A DNA stretch of 64,000 nucleotides, from positions 65,226,871 through 65,290,870 of the forward strand of contig NC_057918.1 of the NCBI RefSeq assembly GCF_018873765.1. The letters are read 5' to 3'. The notes under the pieces were generated by a model, which saw nothing but the letters and a program-made list of their open reading frames with translations, was not told the origin of the DNA and did no database searches. The stretch is from Telopea speciosissima (taxonomy: Eukaryota; Streptophyta; Magnoliopsida; Proteales; Proteaceae). Position numbers and translations under genes: made by a program. This document shows, one piece after another, positions 11,521 through 23,797 of this stretch (position 1 is the first letter of the stretch; each line of letters begins with the position of its first letter).

Positions 11521-12341
11521 ATGCTGCCAACAAATTTGGTGGGAACGTAACAGAAGAAGACATGAAGGAAGGTGTCGAAGCCCAAAACACATTTCAAAAG
11601 CTTGCTTTCAAGACATGGCGGATTGCTTCAGAGGTAAAGGAGAACCAGTTCACTCTATTCAGGAGCTGACCATGGCCAGAGCACTTCAAATTCCTATAGC
11701 GAGATCCATTGCTAGAAATATAATTGAAGTAAGGTGGCGTCGCCCTCCTCCTGGTTGGTGGAAATTGAATATTGATGGGTCTTCTCTGGGAAACCCAGGT
11801 TCTTTGGGATCAGGTGGCATCATTCGAGATCATAATGGAGCGGTGCTACTTTGCTTTGCTGATTTTCAAGGAGTTGGAACCAATTACAAGGCTGAAATTA
11901 GAGCTTTCTTTTCAAGTGTTAGACGGGCTTGTGAACTCAATGCGGAGAAATTGTGGATTGAAAGTGACTCGGAAGCTACAGTCAATTCCATTCTAACTGG
12001 AAAGCTGCCTTGGCTTCACATGCAAGATTGGTGGTCTGTGAGAGCTTTATTGGACTCCATTTAGTGGCGTATTACCCACTGTTTTAGGGAATCCAACTCT
12101 ATTGCAGACTCTCTCGCTAATTTTACAGCCAAGATAAAAACAACTTTTGTTTGGAATTCCCCCCCTGGCTTCATTTTGCATACTGTGAGTTGGAAATCGT
12201 TTGAGCGCCCCTACTATAGATTTAAATAACTTGTATGACTGCCAGTCCATGAAACTGGCTCTCTTTAAGGTTCTTCTTTGCCTTTCCTTGTAACATACTT
12301 TTTCTTTTCAATATACATCTTGTTGATCTTTAGCAAAAAAA
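11521..12341 (+). pseudogene. LINE 3' fragment: RNase H domain and 3' tail
   Basis: The plus strand opens with IWWERNRRRH (11529 on), the end of the LINE zinc-binding region. An RNase H domain follows in one long frame: PPPGWWKLNIDGSSLGNPG, SGGIIRDHNGAVL, YKAEIRAFFSSVRRACE and LWIESDSEATVNSIL, so D, E and D of the active site are visible. A TAG at 12062 breaks the frame; after it the same frame continues with WRITHCFRESNSIADSLANF, the final RNase H helix. The 3' UTR ends in GATCTTTAGC plus A-run, matching the copy ending at 4202. A 5'-truncated L1 insertion, not functional. Confidence 0.85.
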
Positions 12342-12777
12342 ATGAGTGTCTGAATGACACCTCTAGATGTGTATTTAGAACTTGACACATTTTAATTGCC
12401 TCTTATCTTATTCCCAAAAGTTTTTAAAGGTAAAGATATAAAAAAGTTCTCAAAAATAATGTGAAAGTTACTATTACAATATGTCATTATCAAAAGGTGT
12501 TATTGCATGTCATGTACATTTTTCAAGAACACATATGAAATAAAAATATTTAAATTATATTATACTAAAAGAACAAAAAAATAAGATTACAAATTTTATT
12601 TTTTTTTGGTATGAAGGTTACAAATTATTTAACACCTCTTGAGGGTGGCAATAAGAAAATCTCTTTTAAATAAGAATGTAACTATTGAGAAAAATAAAGT
12701 TAACTATTAGAAGAAGAAAAAAAAAAAAAAGTCTCTCTTCCAACATGGATTCAAGTTTCCAAAGCCGAACCACGGAA

Positions 12778-12946
12778 GGATCAGGATCGTCTCCAAGGAG
12801 CAGGGAACGCCCAGGGTGCAGCCAACCATTGGGCTGTGCCGCACACATCTCTAGGCGTGCACCGAGATGTATGCGGCACAGCTCAACCGCTGGATGCTCA
12901 CTGGCAGCACCCTGGACATACGCCTCCCTGGAGACGAGCTAAGTTC
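12778..12946. mobile_element. MITE, GGATCGTCTCC family, copy 1
   Basis: A 169-bp element starting GGATCAGGATCGTCTCC and ending GGAGACGAGCTAAGTTC. Flanks ACCACGGAA (12769-12777) and ACCACAGAA (12947-12955) match at 8 of 9 positions, a 9-bp duplication as made by Mutator-like elements. The interior is foldback (GTGCCGCACACATCTC against GAGATGTATGCGGCAC). The second copy is at 60101-60267. Confidence 0.8.
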
Positions 12947-13179
12947 ACCACAGAAACCTTGATATCATTCACCACTTCTTCTTCTTCTTCCTTCAATTCC
13001 CTTTTTCCTCCAATCTTCTTATTCTTCACTGATCTCTATGTTTTACTAAAAAAATAATGTAAACTCTATGGTAAGCTTGATGGATTCATGGCAAGCATGC
13101 ACTCTCTTGGTGAATTGTGTGCACTATGATATGAACTTGGAAATGGTAAAATTTGGATTGGTGAATTTTTTTCCTGTTC

Positions 13180-13320
13180 TGTTCCCTGCCCAGTACAGTG
13201 GTCCAGTTCTTCTCATAGGAAGACGGAAATGACATTTTAACCTCCGTCGGACAAGGGGTTAGGTCATCATTTCCTGTCCCCAATGAGAGAAACTGGACCA
13301 CTGTACCGGATAGGGAACAT
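13180..13320. repeat. Foldback (MITE-like) inverted repeat
   Basis: TGTTCCCTGCCCAGTACAGT at 13180 and following pairs with ACTGTACCGGATAGGGAACA ending at about 13319, and CCAGTTCTTCTCAT pairs with ATGAGAGAAACTGG. The arms are about 40 bp. Target duplication not resolved. Confidence 0.65.
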
Positions 13321-13514
13321 GAGACGATAATGATCACACTCATTAATTTGCATATTTGTAGTCTCACTCTTTCTCTCATCGAATGAGAAATGAATAGAGA
13401 CGTCCCTACCTACCTACCTATTCCCAACTTTCCCAGAGGGTTGCTACTTCCAAAGCCATACGGTGCGCACCTTCTCCGAACAGCCACCTATGTATTTGGG
13501 TCTCGCTCTCTCTC

Positions 13515-13524
13515 TATATATAAG
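13515..13524 (+). promoter_or_regulatory. Probable TATA box of the ARGOS-like gene
   Basis: TATATATAAG lies after a CT-rich stretch and about 350 bp before the ATG at 13868. With a 5' UTR intron (donor near 13608, acceptor near 13780 or 13848) this spacing is reasonable. Inferred from position only. Confidence 0.4.
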
Positions 13525-13634
13525 AGATAAAAGAGATTTAAAAAATATTCTGTAGAGTCAAAGAAGGCATCATCAGTACTTGTGGAGATTGTTGCAAGGA
13601 AGGATAGGTATTTTTTTTTCTCATTATTAAAATA

Positions 13635-13722
13635 GGGGCGCTGTTTTCTGTGCCGCAGCGTAGCTTGTGCCCACCCTCATATGGTTGGGCAGACTGCACT
13701 GCGGCACAAAGAACATTCTTCC
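13635..13722. mobile_element. Foldback MITE (GTGCCGCAG family), short copy in probable 5' UTR intron
   Basis: An 88-bp element, GGGGCGCTGTTTTCTGTGCC to GGCACAAAGAACATTCTTCC, flanked by a perfect 9-bp duplication ATTAAAATA at 13626-13634 and 13723-13731. It is a shortened member of the family at 27591, 27743, 31543, 35839 and 53737. It lies between a possible splice donor (AG/GTATTT near 13608) and acceptors (TACAG/A near 13780, TTCAG/G near 13848) of the ARGOS-like gene. Confidence 0.88.
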
Positions 13723-13867
13723 ATTAAAATATTAGTAATACTAGTTTGTAGTTTTTCTTCTTCACTTCTTCTTTCTGTACAGACTCGATCGGTACTAATA
13801 AAGTGTTTCAATTGGATGGGTTTGTATGGTCTCTGTGTTTCATTCAGGTGCATCGATCGATCATAAG

Positions 13868-14092
13868 ATGGATAAGATGGATGATTCTCATCAACAACAT
13901 AGATTCCGATTCCCTCCAAGTAAATTCTACTTTATGCTAATTATTACAATGGCGATCATTCTTCTTCTTATTGTAATTCCGTTGCTAATGCCACCGGGCC
14001 TTCCTCACCCTCCACCGGCTTATCTACTTCTTTTCTCTCCTTCTGTCATGCTGGCAATTTGGATTTATCTCTACAAAGCCAACAATGAATAA
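13868..14092 (+). CDS. ARGOS-like (OSR domain) small membrane protein
   Basis: A 74-aa protein. Residues 1-18 are hydrophilic; then come two hydrophobic segments (about 19-36, FYFMLIITMAIILLLIVI, and about 52-66) separated by a proline-rich linker, PLLMPPGLPHPPPAY. Two helices around a PPLPPPP-like turn are the signature of the organ-size-related (OSR) domain of ARGOS, ARL and OSR1. Family members sit in the endoplasmic reticulum membrane, promote organ growth and reduce ethylene sensitivity (family knowledge). ARGOS proteins are often somewhat longer, so this may be a short OSR-type member. I chose the ATG at 13868; an in-frame ATG at 13826 precedes a possible splice acceptor and is more likely untranslated. 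The stop is TAA. A MITE lies in the probable 5' UTR intron. The alternative is an unrelated two-helix peptide, but the linker makes OSR the better reading. Confidence 0.72.
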   Translation: MDKMDDSHQQHRFRFPPSKFYFMLIITMAIILLLIVIPLLMPPGLPHPPPAYLLLFSPSVMLAIWIYLYKANNE

Positions 14093-15815
14093 CATTTTAA
14101 TTTCTTGTTATTACTCATCATCAATTTAATAAGTATCTTATTACTACTAAATAAATTGACAAGTGTTTCTGTTTAACTTTCTTCTTTATGGACCTTCAAT
14201 AATAAGGAGTGAGAGTTAATGATGAATTACATCACAATGTTATATATGCATTCCCTCTCATGGTGGATGTCTAATCACTTGTTGAGAATTTCTCGAATGA
14301 ACAGTGCAAGAGTCCCACCAAATTGGTGGAGACTTAGAAGGAGGATTTCTGGACATTCTGATAGTTCTGGAGATCAGTAGCCTCCCGACATTTTTGATCT
14401 AATAGTTCATGCTTCCTACCCATAGTTAGCATAGTTTTTAAGTACTCTTCAATGTAGTGGATACGAGACAATGTGATATACTACGATCACGAACAGAAGT
14501 GCTCCTTTTGCAAAAAGGCTTTTGGGGATCGGATCACACTCAAGAAAGAGTCTACTTCAAGGCTGCCGAGAGGACTATGCTATTCATCATGTCAAGATGG
14601 AATTCCAATTTGTTTTTAAAGGCGATCAAAAAGATTCAACGAAAATCGGGCATACATTCGAGACACAGAGAGAGAGAGAGAGAGAGAATCAAAGGGTAGA
14701 AGTGTCATTTCGTGTTTAATTAGAAGATCGACCCACTGTTTTTTTTTTTCTTCTTCTTCGTCCTCTTCTTCCTCCTGTTGCAACACCATCCTCTTCTTCC
14801 TCCCTCATCTCCTTCTTCATGCAACCCCACCCGCACTTCTTCTTCTACAAATGTATGCCCTCAAATTTCCCCTAATCTCTCTGTTTCACTTATGGAAACC
14901 GCTATCACCATCTGCAATCCGACCAAAACCCATTTCCCTCATTTCTGATCTCCGTCGCCCAGATTCCATAGCTCTTCCTCTCCATTTCTTCTTCCCATCT
15001 CCATCTCCATTGGCCAAAAATTTTATCAACACTTTGACCTTCTCACTTTGCAAAACCCACTGACCGAACCCTCTCATCTTCTCCATGTTTTTTTAATACT
15101 CCAAACCTAGTAGCCGCAACCTATCATCTCCATTTCCTTTTTTTCATTTTCATCTTTCTAATCGACTGACCGTATACTCTCTTTAATTCCCACTTTCTTC
15201 CCAAAATCAAACCCATCTGTTACACAAAGCCCATTTCTCTTTCTGATTTTTAAATCCCTTCCTGCAAGACCAAGCACAACCGACTGAAATCTTTCCTATT
15301 TTCTCATTTCCACTCATTATTGAATCATTCATCAGCGATTCCTGCAATTTGAATTTGAATTGGGATTTCCATATTTATTTTTCTTTTCTTTTCCTGGATA
15401 CTCTGTAAATGTAATTCTACCCACTTCCATGGTTGCGCAGCAAGACCTGGGAAGGAAACGGAAAAACATCGAGTTATAAGGAAGGTGGGTGAAGGGAGCA
15501 TCTCTTAATCCATTTTTTCAAAAAAACCATTTTGCACATAAGGATGCCAAACCATTTCTTCAAAAAAATCATTTTATGTCTACTGGTTATCAAACCATTT
15601 TTTGATTTATGTTAAATAGGCAAAAATCAAAAAAAAAAATGATACCAAAGATAGCTTATGTTCACTCGAGCTAAAACTTGACACATAAGCAATGACCTCT
15701 TAAAATTTCAGCCCCTTCTAACATGCCACGTGGTAGATATTGTCAAAGAAACTTTTGACTATTTAGTCTGAAACTCTCCTTTATTAATAATTTTACCCTT
15801 TTGCCTGCTTCATAA
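14093..15815. other. Intergenic, no gene seen
   Basis: Contains a (GA)n run at 14667-14687 and a pyrimidine-rich plus strand at 14740-15380 (CTTCTTCTTC-type). Reading frames here are low-complexity and not gene-like. Confidence 0.45.
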
Positions 15816-15819
15816 GTTG

Positions 15820-15980
15820 GTTTATTTGGGAATTGCAAGTTTGGCCCAATGAAACCAAGCCCCTTGAAGCCCATTCTAAAATTTTCAAAGCGAAGGCTTG
15901 GTAAGATTGGAATTTCCAAGCCCAGAGTTGGGCCGGGCCTAGGTTGAGCCCGGCCCGGCCTGGTTGTACCCCTATAGTTT
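15820..15980. mobile_element. Degenerate hAT-type element related to 5110-5465
   Basis: The left end, TTGCAAGTTTGGCCCAATGA, matches the subterminal part of the element at 5110 (GTGCAAGTTTGGCCC). The right end is GTTGTACCCCTA. Flanks TGGTTTAT and TAGTTTAT match at 7 of 8. The outermost left bases are changed, so the element is old. Confidence 0.5.
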
Positions 15981-17949
15981 ATTGGCAAATGTAGAAACAA
16001 CCTTTTTGTGATCGAAGTCATCAAGGATATCACACCTACGTACTCCATCATCCTGGTACACGTGAATTTGTGAAATTATCATCTAAAATCGGCAGTCTTT
16101 CATTTAGAATTCCAAATATTGGAACACAAAAATAGCAAAGCCACTGTTAATTAGTAGAATAGGAGTCAGAAATGAGCAACGAGCGATATGCAGTGAAATA
16201 AGGTTAGAGTCATAAAGTCTCTACCTGCATCTGTTAGACACTATTCTTTATCGGTTTGTCTTACGATCCGATTGAGTGGATGGTGAGCTGTAACACCCAA
16301 CACTGTTGCTAGGAGCTTTTGTAGTCGTATTGACACCTGTATTAGTATATTTTTATATATATCAAATTCAAACAAGCTTGGAGGGTGGAATTGAATATTT
16401 TATACAAAGGTTTGGCCATTCCAACCATTGGATAGATAATCGATGTTGTGCTCCATCTAACCATGTGTGGAAATCTTTCTATTTTTATAACAAAAAGAAA
16501 TAAAAATGATCCAATGGATGGAGCAAACTAACAACACAATGCACATCAAGCTTGTAAAATTTAAGGACTAAGTTTTCCTTCACATGAGGAGTAGAGAAAT
16601 CTCTTCTACACTGCACTGGTGATGTAATCTTCTGATTACACTAATGGGTCACCATTACGCTCTCATCCCTATTGACGAAGTCAAAATTAACCCTCTATAG
16701 TGCAAAGCAATTGTACCAATGGGGATTGGATGTGGAGATTCCCTCTACACCCAAGTGTAGAGAAATTCCATCCTAAAATTAAAACACCACCACCAAGTAC
16801 GGATCAGCCGGTGGGGTGCCATCCCTCGGGCAGGCCTCGAATCCTCCATCTTTTCCTAACACCAAATAAAAGAAAAGAAAAGAAAAAGTCATACTCCGAT
16901 ATTGATATGTGAAGATAATGTGGGTTATCTTTCTCTCTCTCTTATTGTTTTTTTAAAGGACTATATGGGTATTACCGTAAAATTCATGTTTAGAATTTTG
17001 CTATAAATTCATAGCAAGTGTCTTTTCTATGTAATGCAATCTGAGAGAGGTGTGAGGATGAGCGGGCTATAAACCTATTCTTCATTGATAATAAAATAGA
17101 TCTAATATCACCGTGGAAATAGGCAATATTGCCACATCACATAAATCCTAATGAGCACCGTATGATTGTTTGTTTGCAATTTTCATTCTTTTCAGTGAAG
17201 GATGATTTAACTTAATATTTTCGATTAACTTGCTCAAAACTGGGGTAAATAGGTAAATTCATTTCTTTTGTTCTTCATCTACTGGTCCAAACCAAACCGA
17301 ACTCATTTGCCAAGCCAAAACAATCAAAAACCAGAACTGGGCCCAATGGTTTGAGCACCCATCTAATCCCCAAGTCTCTGCACCCATCTAATCCCCAAGT
17401 CTCTGTCCGACTGTTTGTTAATGTGATCTCTTGCCTAGATGATTAGATGATGGGTTCCCAACGGCACTGGCACCAACCCATGCATGAAAGTGCAACCATG
17501 AAGTCCAATGCTGGCTTTTGTCCTTCTTTGCTGTTGTTCTCTTTACCTCCAAAATCTACCTACAAGTCCTCCTATGAAATGGGCAATTCTTTAATCTTCT
17601 CTGTTTCCTGTCTCTGTCTCTGCAGTCATAGATTTTAGAGAGAGGAGTGGCTCATGGAACATGGGGGAGTAAGGCAGAGTCAACTTCTTTTGTTTTATAA
17701 TTTTCATTGGCGTGCTCTTCTACACCACCTACCCAAATTGTCCGGATTTCAAAATTTATTTCTAATTTATGTTTGGGTGTATTTTGTTGTAATTAAAGTG
17801 GGGATTTAAATCTTACCGAAAAAAAAATTTGGGGATTTAAAAGTTAGTAAATTCATTTCAAGCGTATTGCATTTTGGATACATAAATCCCGGAATTCATA
17901 AGCACCTTTAATCAGTAAAAGATTGTGGATTCCTGATCCTGATACTGCG
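15981..17949. other. Intergenic and upstream region of PMP22
   Basis: No gene seen. A 25-bp tandem duplication (unit GCACCCATCTAATCCCCAAG and following) is at 17355-17379 and 17380-17404. No convincing TATA box could be tied to the PMP22 start. Confidence 0.45.
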
Positions 17950-20900
17950 ATGTCTGAGATTGTCAAAGTAGCTTGGGGGAAATACCTCTTGCAGCTTCAA
18001 TCCCATCCTCTCAGGACCAAGGTATGTTAAAAAAATTTGGCTTCTAAATACACTATTGATTTCAAAATTCCTTTTTCAATGCATTCCCTGTTCTCTTTTC
18101 TGTTCAAAGCTTCATTATGTGATCCTGCTTTTGTATTTCAGGGAGATTTACTTGTTGGGTTTGATCTCTAATGGTCGATTTTTTTTTCCCCCTGTCTGGA
18201 GTTTAGGCGATCACTTCGGGGTTTTTAGCTGGATGCAGTGATGCTGTAGCTCAAAAGATTTCTGGGGTCAAAAAGCTCCAATTGAGAAGATTGCTTCTTA
18301 TAATGGTGAGCTCACATATCATCTTCTCACTTCATTATATTCATTTCTTCTTCTTCATCGGGTGTCTTATTGATCTCGAACAGTGAATAAATCGCATGGA
18401 TCTTCTTTTTGTTACCCTTTTGTTCTTTTCCAATTTAACTTGCTATTGCATTGCAGCTTTATGGCTTTGCATATGGAGCCCCGCTTGGGCACTTCTTCCA
18501 CAAGCTAATGGAAAACCTTTTCAGGGGAAAGAAGGGCAACAAAACCGTTGCTCAGAAGGTGAGTGACCTAGTGTTTTTTGAGTTGGGCTTTTGGTACTTT
18601 ACTCCTGTTATCCCAATTCCTATTGGGTTATTTTTTTCTTGGAGATTTATGCAAAATTTTCCTTTCTTCAGGTGCTGCTGGAACAGGTTACTATTTCCCC
18701 TTGGAACAACTTTTTTTTCATGGCATATTACGGTCTGGTGGTTGAAGGTATTTGCTTTTGTCTGTTCCCCAGTTCAAAATATAATGTCACTGTTGATTGA
18801 AAGTTCATGTATCCTGTTGTCTACAATTTTATAGTGGCACAATTCCTTACCTGTGTTGTTCAGTTGTAAGAATTTACCCTCAGATGTAAAATAATGTAAA
18901 TTTCTGTGCCCTATATTGGAAGGGTGATCCATCCAGAGTTTTCCTCTATTAGCAACCTCCTTTAATTTTGTAATTTAAGGCTGCCCTTGTTGCTAAAAGT
19001 GTACCTTCTAGTTGGACAAACTTATCTACAGGTCACTTCTCTTGGTTAATTGCATCAGAGGATGGCCTTAAATTCCATAGTTTGTTTGATTTTTCTCCTG
19101 GCCATCATCTTTTGGAAGTCTTATTCATTAAGAGTCATTTTGAGTTGACTTTGTGAAATGTAGTTGAACTATAGAACTGAGCAGAGTCAATGTATTTTAC
19201 CATTTCGCTCGACTGTAGAATTTCAAAATATTCATAGTGATTTTTGTTCAGCATGTGTTCAATGGCAGGAGAACTGTATGAATATTAGCCAGCCAAAACA
19301 TTGGTCCTTAGCTGTATCTTGATGTAGCCTGGGAGAGAATTCTTGGTGAAACTGAAATGCCATTTGGAAGTTGGATGGACCAGATTCATAAGATTATATA
19401 TATATATTGTTATTTATTGGCATTACCAGAAGATTTAGGAATGGACAATGGGGTTATAAACTGAAACTCAAAGCCAAAAGGCCTTTGGGCATGTTAACTG
19501 GTTGGAATCCAACACCTCTGTTTGGGCTTGTGGCCCAGGAAAAAGTACTTTCTGCTTGGGTTTGGATGAACCCGTTCCCCCCCCCAAAAAAAAAAAAAAA
19601 AAAAGAGGTACTTAAGGTACTTATTATTATTATTATCATTTTTGTTGTTATGGCAAAATTTCTTTTACTGGAAGGGCTTGAAGCATTTTCTTAAGAAAAA
19701 AAAAAAAGAATAGGATGAACTATGAACTTTTCTGGGTTTTATTCTACTCATTAGCCAATATGCTAATTTATTCTGCTACTTTGGCTTTCTGTCTGTTGTA
19801 ATAATTATGCACTTTGTCCATGATAACCCATATTGCAGATGAGGGAATTGCAACTTTAAAGTTCCTCCTCCCTTCTTGTTAATAGCTAGGGCATTGATAA
19901 ACCATGGTAAATTTATCCTGCATCAAGTTCCCCCTCCCTATCACCCTCTTTTGGTTAGCTTTCTTTGTAACATATTATAATGCTTTTATAGCCTGGGAAT
20001 ATATATGTTTCTCTTTCTTACATCAAGTTATATTATATCCCAAGGATTGGGTTTCTTACATATCTTCATTATTGTTCTCTGTCAAACACATTTCTGACTA
20101 GCCATTTGTAGCATATCCTTTTAGCTCTTCGCCTTTTGTATTTTTGTTTTCTTTTCTTAATCAAGGTTTCTTTGTTATGGAGCTAATAAGCAAGAATTTT
20201 TGCTCTGTATGTTCTAGTGGTTTTTTATTTTTGTATTTTGTAACATATTCATCAATATCCTGAGGTCTTGGCTGGTCTGGGGCTTCAGATTTTCATTAAA
20301 AGCAACCAAAATCTCAGACCAGATACCAGGCATTGCACTAGTATTGGATTTAAAAGTGAGGTCTGATTGGATTGAACTTAGCCCAGCCCACGTATATTAT
20401 TCTAGACCGGGACCTACAATTCCTGACTTCCCAGCCCTCTTATGGGAAGGCCTTATAATCCGGCAACCATTTTCCACCTGGAATAAATGTCTATGTTCTC
20501 TAGCCCCCTTCTAAAGAAACCTAAGCTTGGATATCTTCAGAGAAATATTGGGTAACTGCACTTTCTTAACCTCTTGTGATTATATACAGTCCATGGAGCT
20601 AGTATTCAAGCTGCGTAAAACCATAAATATATTGGATGCTTATTTTATGGTAAGATTCTATTTGGGAGGTTTTTAATGTTGGAATGGAGAAAAGCAATAT
20701 TAACCAGGAGATATTTGGTTATATACCACTACTTCCTTTCTGATAAGCACAAAGTCAAGTAACCAGTAGGTTTCCTGCAGAGTTGAACTGAGGGTATTTG
20801 ATTAATACTCTGATTCAAACCAACCAACATATGGTAGAAACCTATAAAAGTAATAGTATAAAAGTAATAGATAATTAATGCTTTCATTGATATATATTTG

Positions 20901-22884
20901 TTGTTGAGTCCAACTTTGCTTGGTTTTATGAAGCTGTAAATCTAGGTCAGCACTTCAGTTTAATTATTTTTTAAAATATTTATATCATCTATATGTCCAG
21001 TTTGAAGTGATAGATGCTAATATCAACATTTGTTCATGTAGGAAGGCCATGGAGTTTGGTCAGAAACAAAGTAAAAAATGATTGGCCTATCGTACAATTG
21101 ACAGCATGGAAGGTAACAAACTTTGAACTATCCTTCGCTTTACTGCAAGAAAATAAAATCATGAATAGCATATAAGATTAATGAACTGTCATGCTTTTTC
21201 TGCAGTTTTGGCCCATAGTAGCATGGGTGAACTATCAGTATACACCGCTGCAGTTACGCGTTCTGTTCCAGAGCTTTGTTGCCTCATGCTGGTACCTTTC
21301 AGTGCCTTTGTTTGGGTTTCTTCCATTCTTCAGTTATTTATATTCACAATATATGTTGTGTAATTCATGCATTCCATCATAGTTAGCATCATAGAAATCT
21401 AATGTGTGTCCAAAAGTAATGTCAAGAAGACTTCGAACTTTATAAGAAAGAAATTGTAGAAAATGAAAAGAAGAAAATAAAAGTAAAATTCTCCATCATG
21501 AGTGCAATGTCACAACCTATGTAAACATGAAAATATATAATAGAACTCACATTAGATTGGTTAATTTTGATAGAAAGGAATGCTCACAACACAGCAACTG
21601 AAGGATGGTTATCTATACTTGGGCAAGTGACCTCAAAATCCACATGTTAGATGATAAATTTCATATTACCTTGCTGTTGAGAGCTACCAGCTACCAGATT
21701 GCTCTATCCCAGAGGGAGAGAAGAATCAGAAACTGGCAGGCAAATGTGGACCATTTTTGCCCATATCTAAATAAGAACAATGATCATTTAGTATGGAAAA
21801 ACTTTAACTAATTGATAGTAACTAATTTGAAATAAAAAAATCTCAACTTTGTTCCCTTGTAAGCTAAATGTCACTTCTTAATTATCACTTGTATCTTATC
21901 CAGTGGAAGTAAGACATAAAACCATTAGAAATAGTTCAAGACAGATGATGCTCAATCTTGTATTGTATTATCACTCGAAAGAACCTGACTTTTCTTTCTT
22001 TTTAAAGAAATGAGGCACCAAAGTAAGAAACGTTTACTCCAGTTTCCTTCAGAAAGAGTTAAACAACTCAGCATTGATGTGCAACTGACTTCTGTTCTTA
22101 TTATCACAGATCAAAATTATTAATTTGGTCTTGATACAGTTTGCCTTACCATGCTTGTCACCACTAAAAGATTAAACATCAAGCAAACTCAATACCACCT
22201 CATAGATTTAGACTTTCAAGGGTGAAGACATGAAATTAGATTAGAAGCAATAACTTTTGTTGTAGTTGCCAAAGTTTGAAGAGTTGACTGTACTAGGAGG
22301 AATGAAAGAGAAAGAATGTGTATTTGGTTTGAGTTCCTTAAATATAGGATAGTACATTAAACAAAATATTTCCTTCACCCTTCAGAAGGAGGAAGAGCAC
22401 TTGCAATATATGAGAGAAGATTCTTTCAGCATAGGCATGTGCATACTGATACTTCAGATCCTGTTGAGGCCTCTCTATTGAATATGTTTCAGCTCTATCC
22501 TCACCCTCTTGGAACTCATTTACAGTTTTGAAGATAAAAAGGTTTGGTTCCAGAAGAACTGTGGCGAGGGTAGAAAGCATTTTATTTAAGAAATGATGTA
22601 TGGTTTTGTTAAATTTATCTTATTCAGAGGTTGAAAGAGCAATCACCTGGACTTGTATCCATGTTCAACACCTGTAGTGGCTTGGGGCTGTAATTAAGCC
22701 ATTGCAATCTCATTCCTCTTCTCCTTTTTGTATGCTTGTAGCTGTGTTCAATGCATGTTTGCACATTGGTACTGTACTTGTGCATGGACAGATACTGACC
22801 TTTACATATTTTTCTCCTCCTTGGAACTATAGGGGTGTATTTCTGAATCTAAAAGCGCGATCTGTTGCTACCAAGAAAGCTTAG
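17950..22884 (+). CDS. PMP22: Peroxisomal membrane protein PMP22 (Mpv17/PMP22 family), seven exons
   Basis: Exons: 17950-18021, 18207-18305, 18457-18558, 18672-18747, 21042-21112, 21206-21291 and 22833-22884. All introns are GT-AG and phases join correctly, giving 185 residues, close to the roughly 190 of plant PMP22. The start MSEIVKVAWGKYLLQLQSHP is followed by LRTKAITSGFLAG, the usual Mpv17/PMP22 N-terminus. Later landmarks are YGAPLGHFFHKLM, LLEQVTISPWNNFFF, VQLTAWKFWPIVAWVNYQY and the basic end FLNLKARSVATKKA. Four membrane segments are expected. Family members are integral proteins of the peroxisomal membrane (plant PMP22) or the mitochondrial inner membrane (Mpv17), possibly channel-forming. 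The resemblance is closest to PMP22, so a peroxisomal site is inferred. The frame is undamaged, so it is probably functional. Introns 4 (2.3 kb) and 6 (1.5 kb) hold only A/T-rich DNA and degraded repeats. Confidence 0.93.
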
Positions 22885-23717
22885 AATGAAAGTGGGAGCT
22901 GCCATTTCTGTTTTCATCTCTTCTAACTTGGAAATATAGATTTTATTTTTATTATTTTCAGAGGTGGGGGGGGGGGTGTTGTGGTGGTTGGCCTTGGGTG
23001 ACTTGTTATGACATTCTTGTATATGAGGTGAATGGATGTTTTAATTTCTCAATTCAATTCCTGTATCAATCTGTTGTGGTTTTTTCGTATTACAGCAGGA
23101 TATTTGCCTACCCAACAGTTAAATTTGGCTCCATCAGAACTTTTATAGTTCATCTTCACCAATTCATGGGTATTCCATGAAATTACAAAATTTGTATCTA
23201 TAAATCAAACTCTTAAACCAAAATAGGCAAAAGGAAAGAGCAAAAGATTGGATCTAACCTACAAAAAATCGAAATCATTCCTCCTTTGAGGCATGAGAGT
23301 CAGATGAATTACGTATAATTTCTTGTCCACTCTTCTTTCCAATAGAAAAGGGTTTCGAAGAGATTAACCTATTGTGGAAAGTAACTCCCTCACTCCCGCC
23401 ATGACACATTTAATTTTGGATGGGGCTAGGGTTGTGGCAAACAAAACTCGCACTTTTCACCCATCCAATATCTATCATCTAGTAGTGATGCTTCATTTGA
23501 GACGAGTAAAATCTAGGTTCTTCAATAACACTTTGAACATTAGGGAGAGAGAATATGATCAATTAACTTTGTGTATTCTTTTGGAGAAATTGCCTATATC
23601 TACGAGATAAGAAAATTAATTACAAAACAAGTAGGTTTGTCTTTGTTTTATATTTATTTTGTCTTTTACATCTATTTTTTTTGTAATTTGGGTATATAAG
23701 TTTTGGGCTAAAAAAAA

Positions 23718-23797
23718 TGGACTGGTGTTCTCTGTGCTACAGTGCAATATGCGTCTAGACACATGGGCCTGCCATTCAGGGGGTAGGGTGATGTTTA
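23718..23797. mobile_element. Partial foldback MITE (GTGCCGCAG family)
   Basis: GTGTTCTCTGTGCTACAGTG and then ACACATGGGCCTGCCATTCA match the left half of the copies at 27591 and 53737. The right half is absent. Confidence 0.6.

Noticed and set aside
12685-12942. Reading frames over the GGATCGTCTCC MITE
   Set aside because: They come from the foldback element and are not genes; the same happens at 60018-60309.
14457-14719. Frames ending in RERERE
   Set aside because: Produced by a (GA)n microsatellite.
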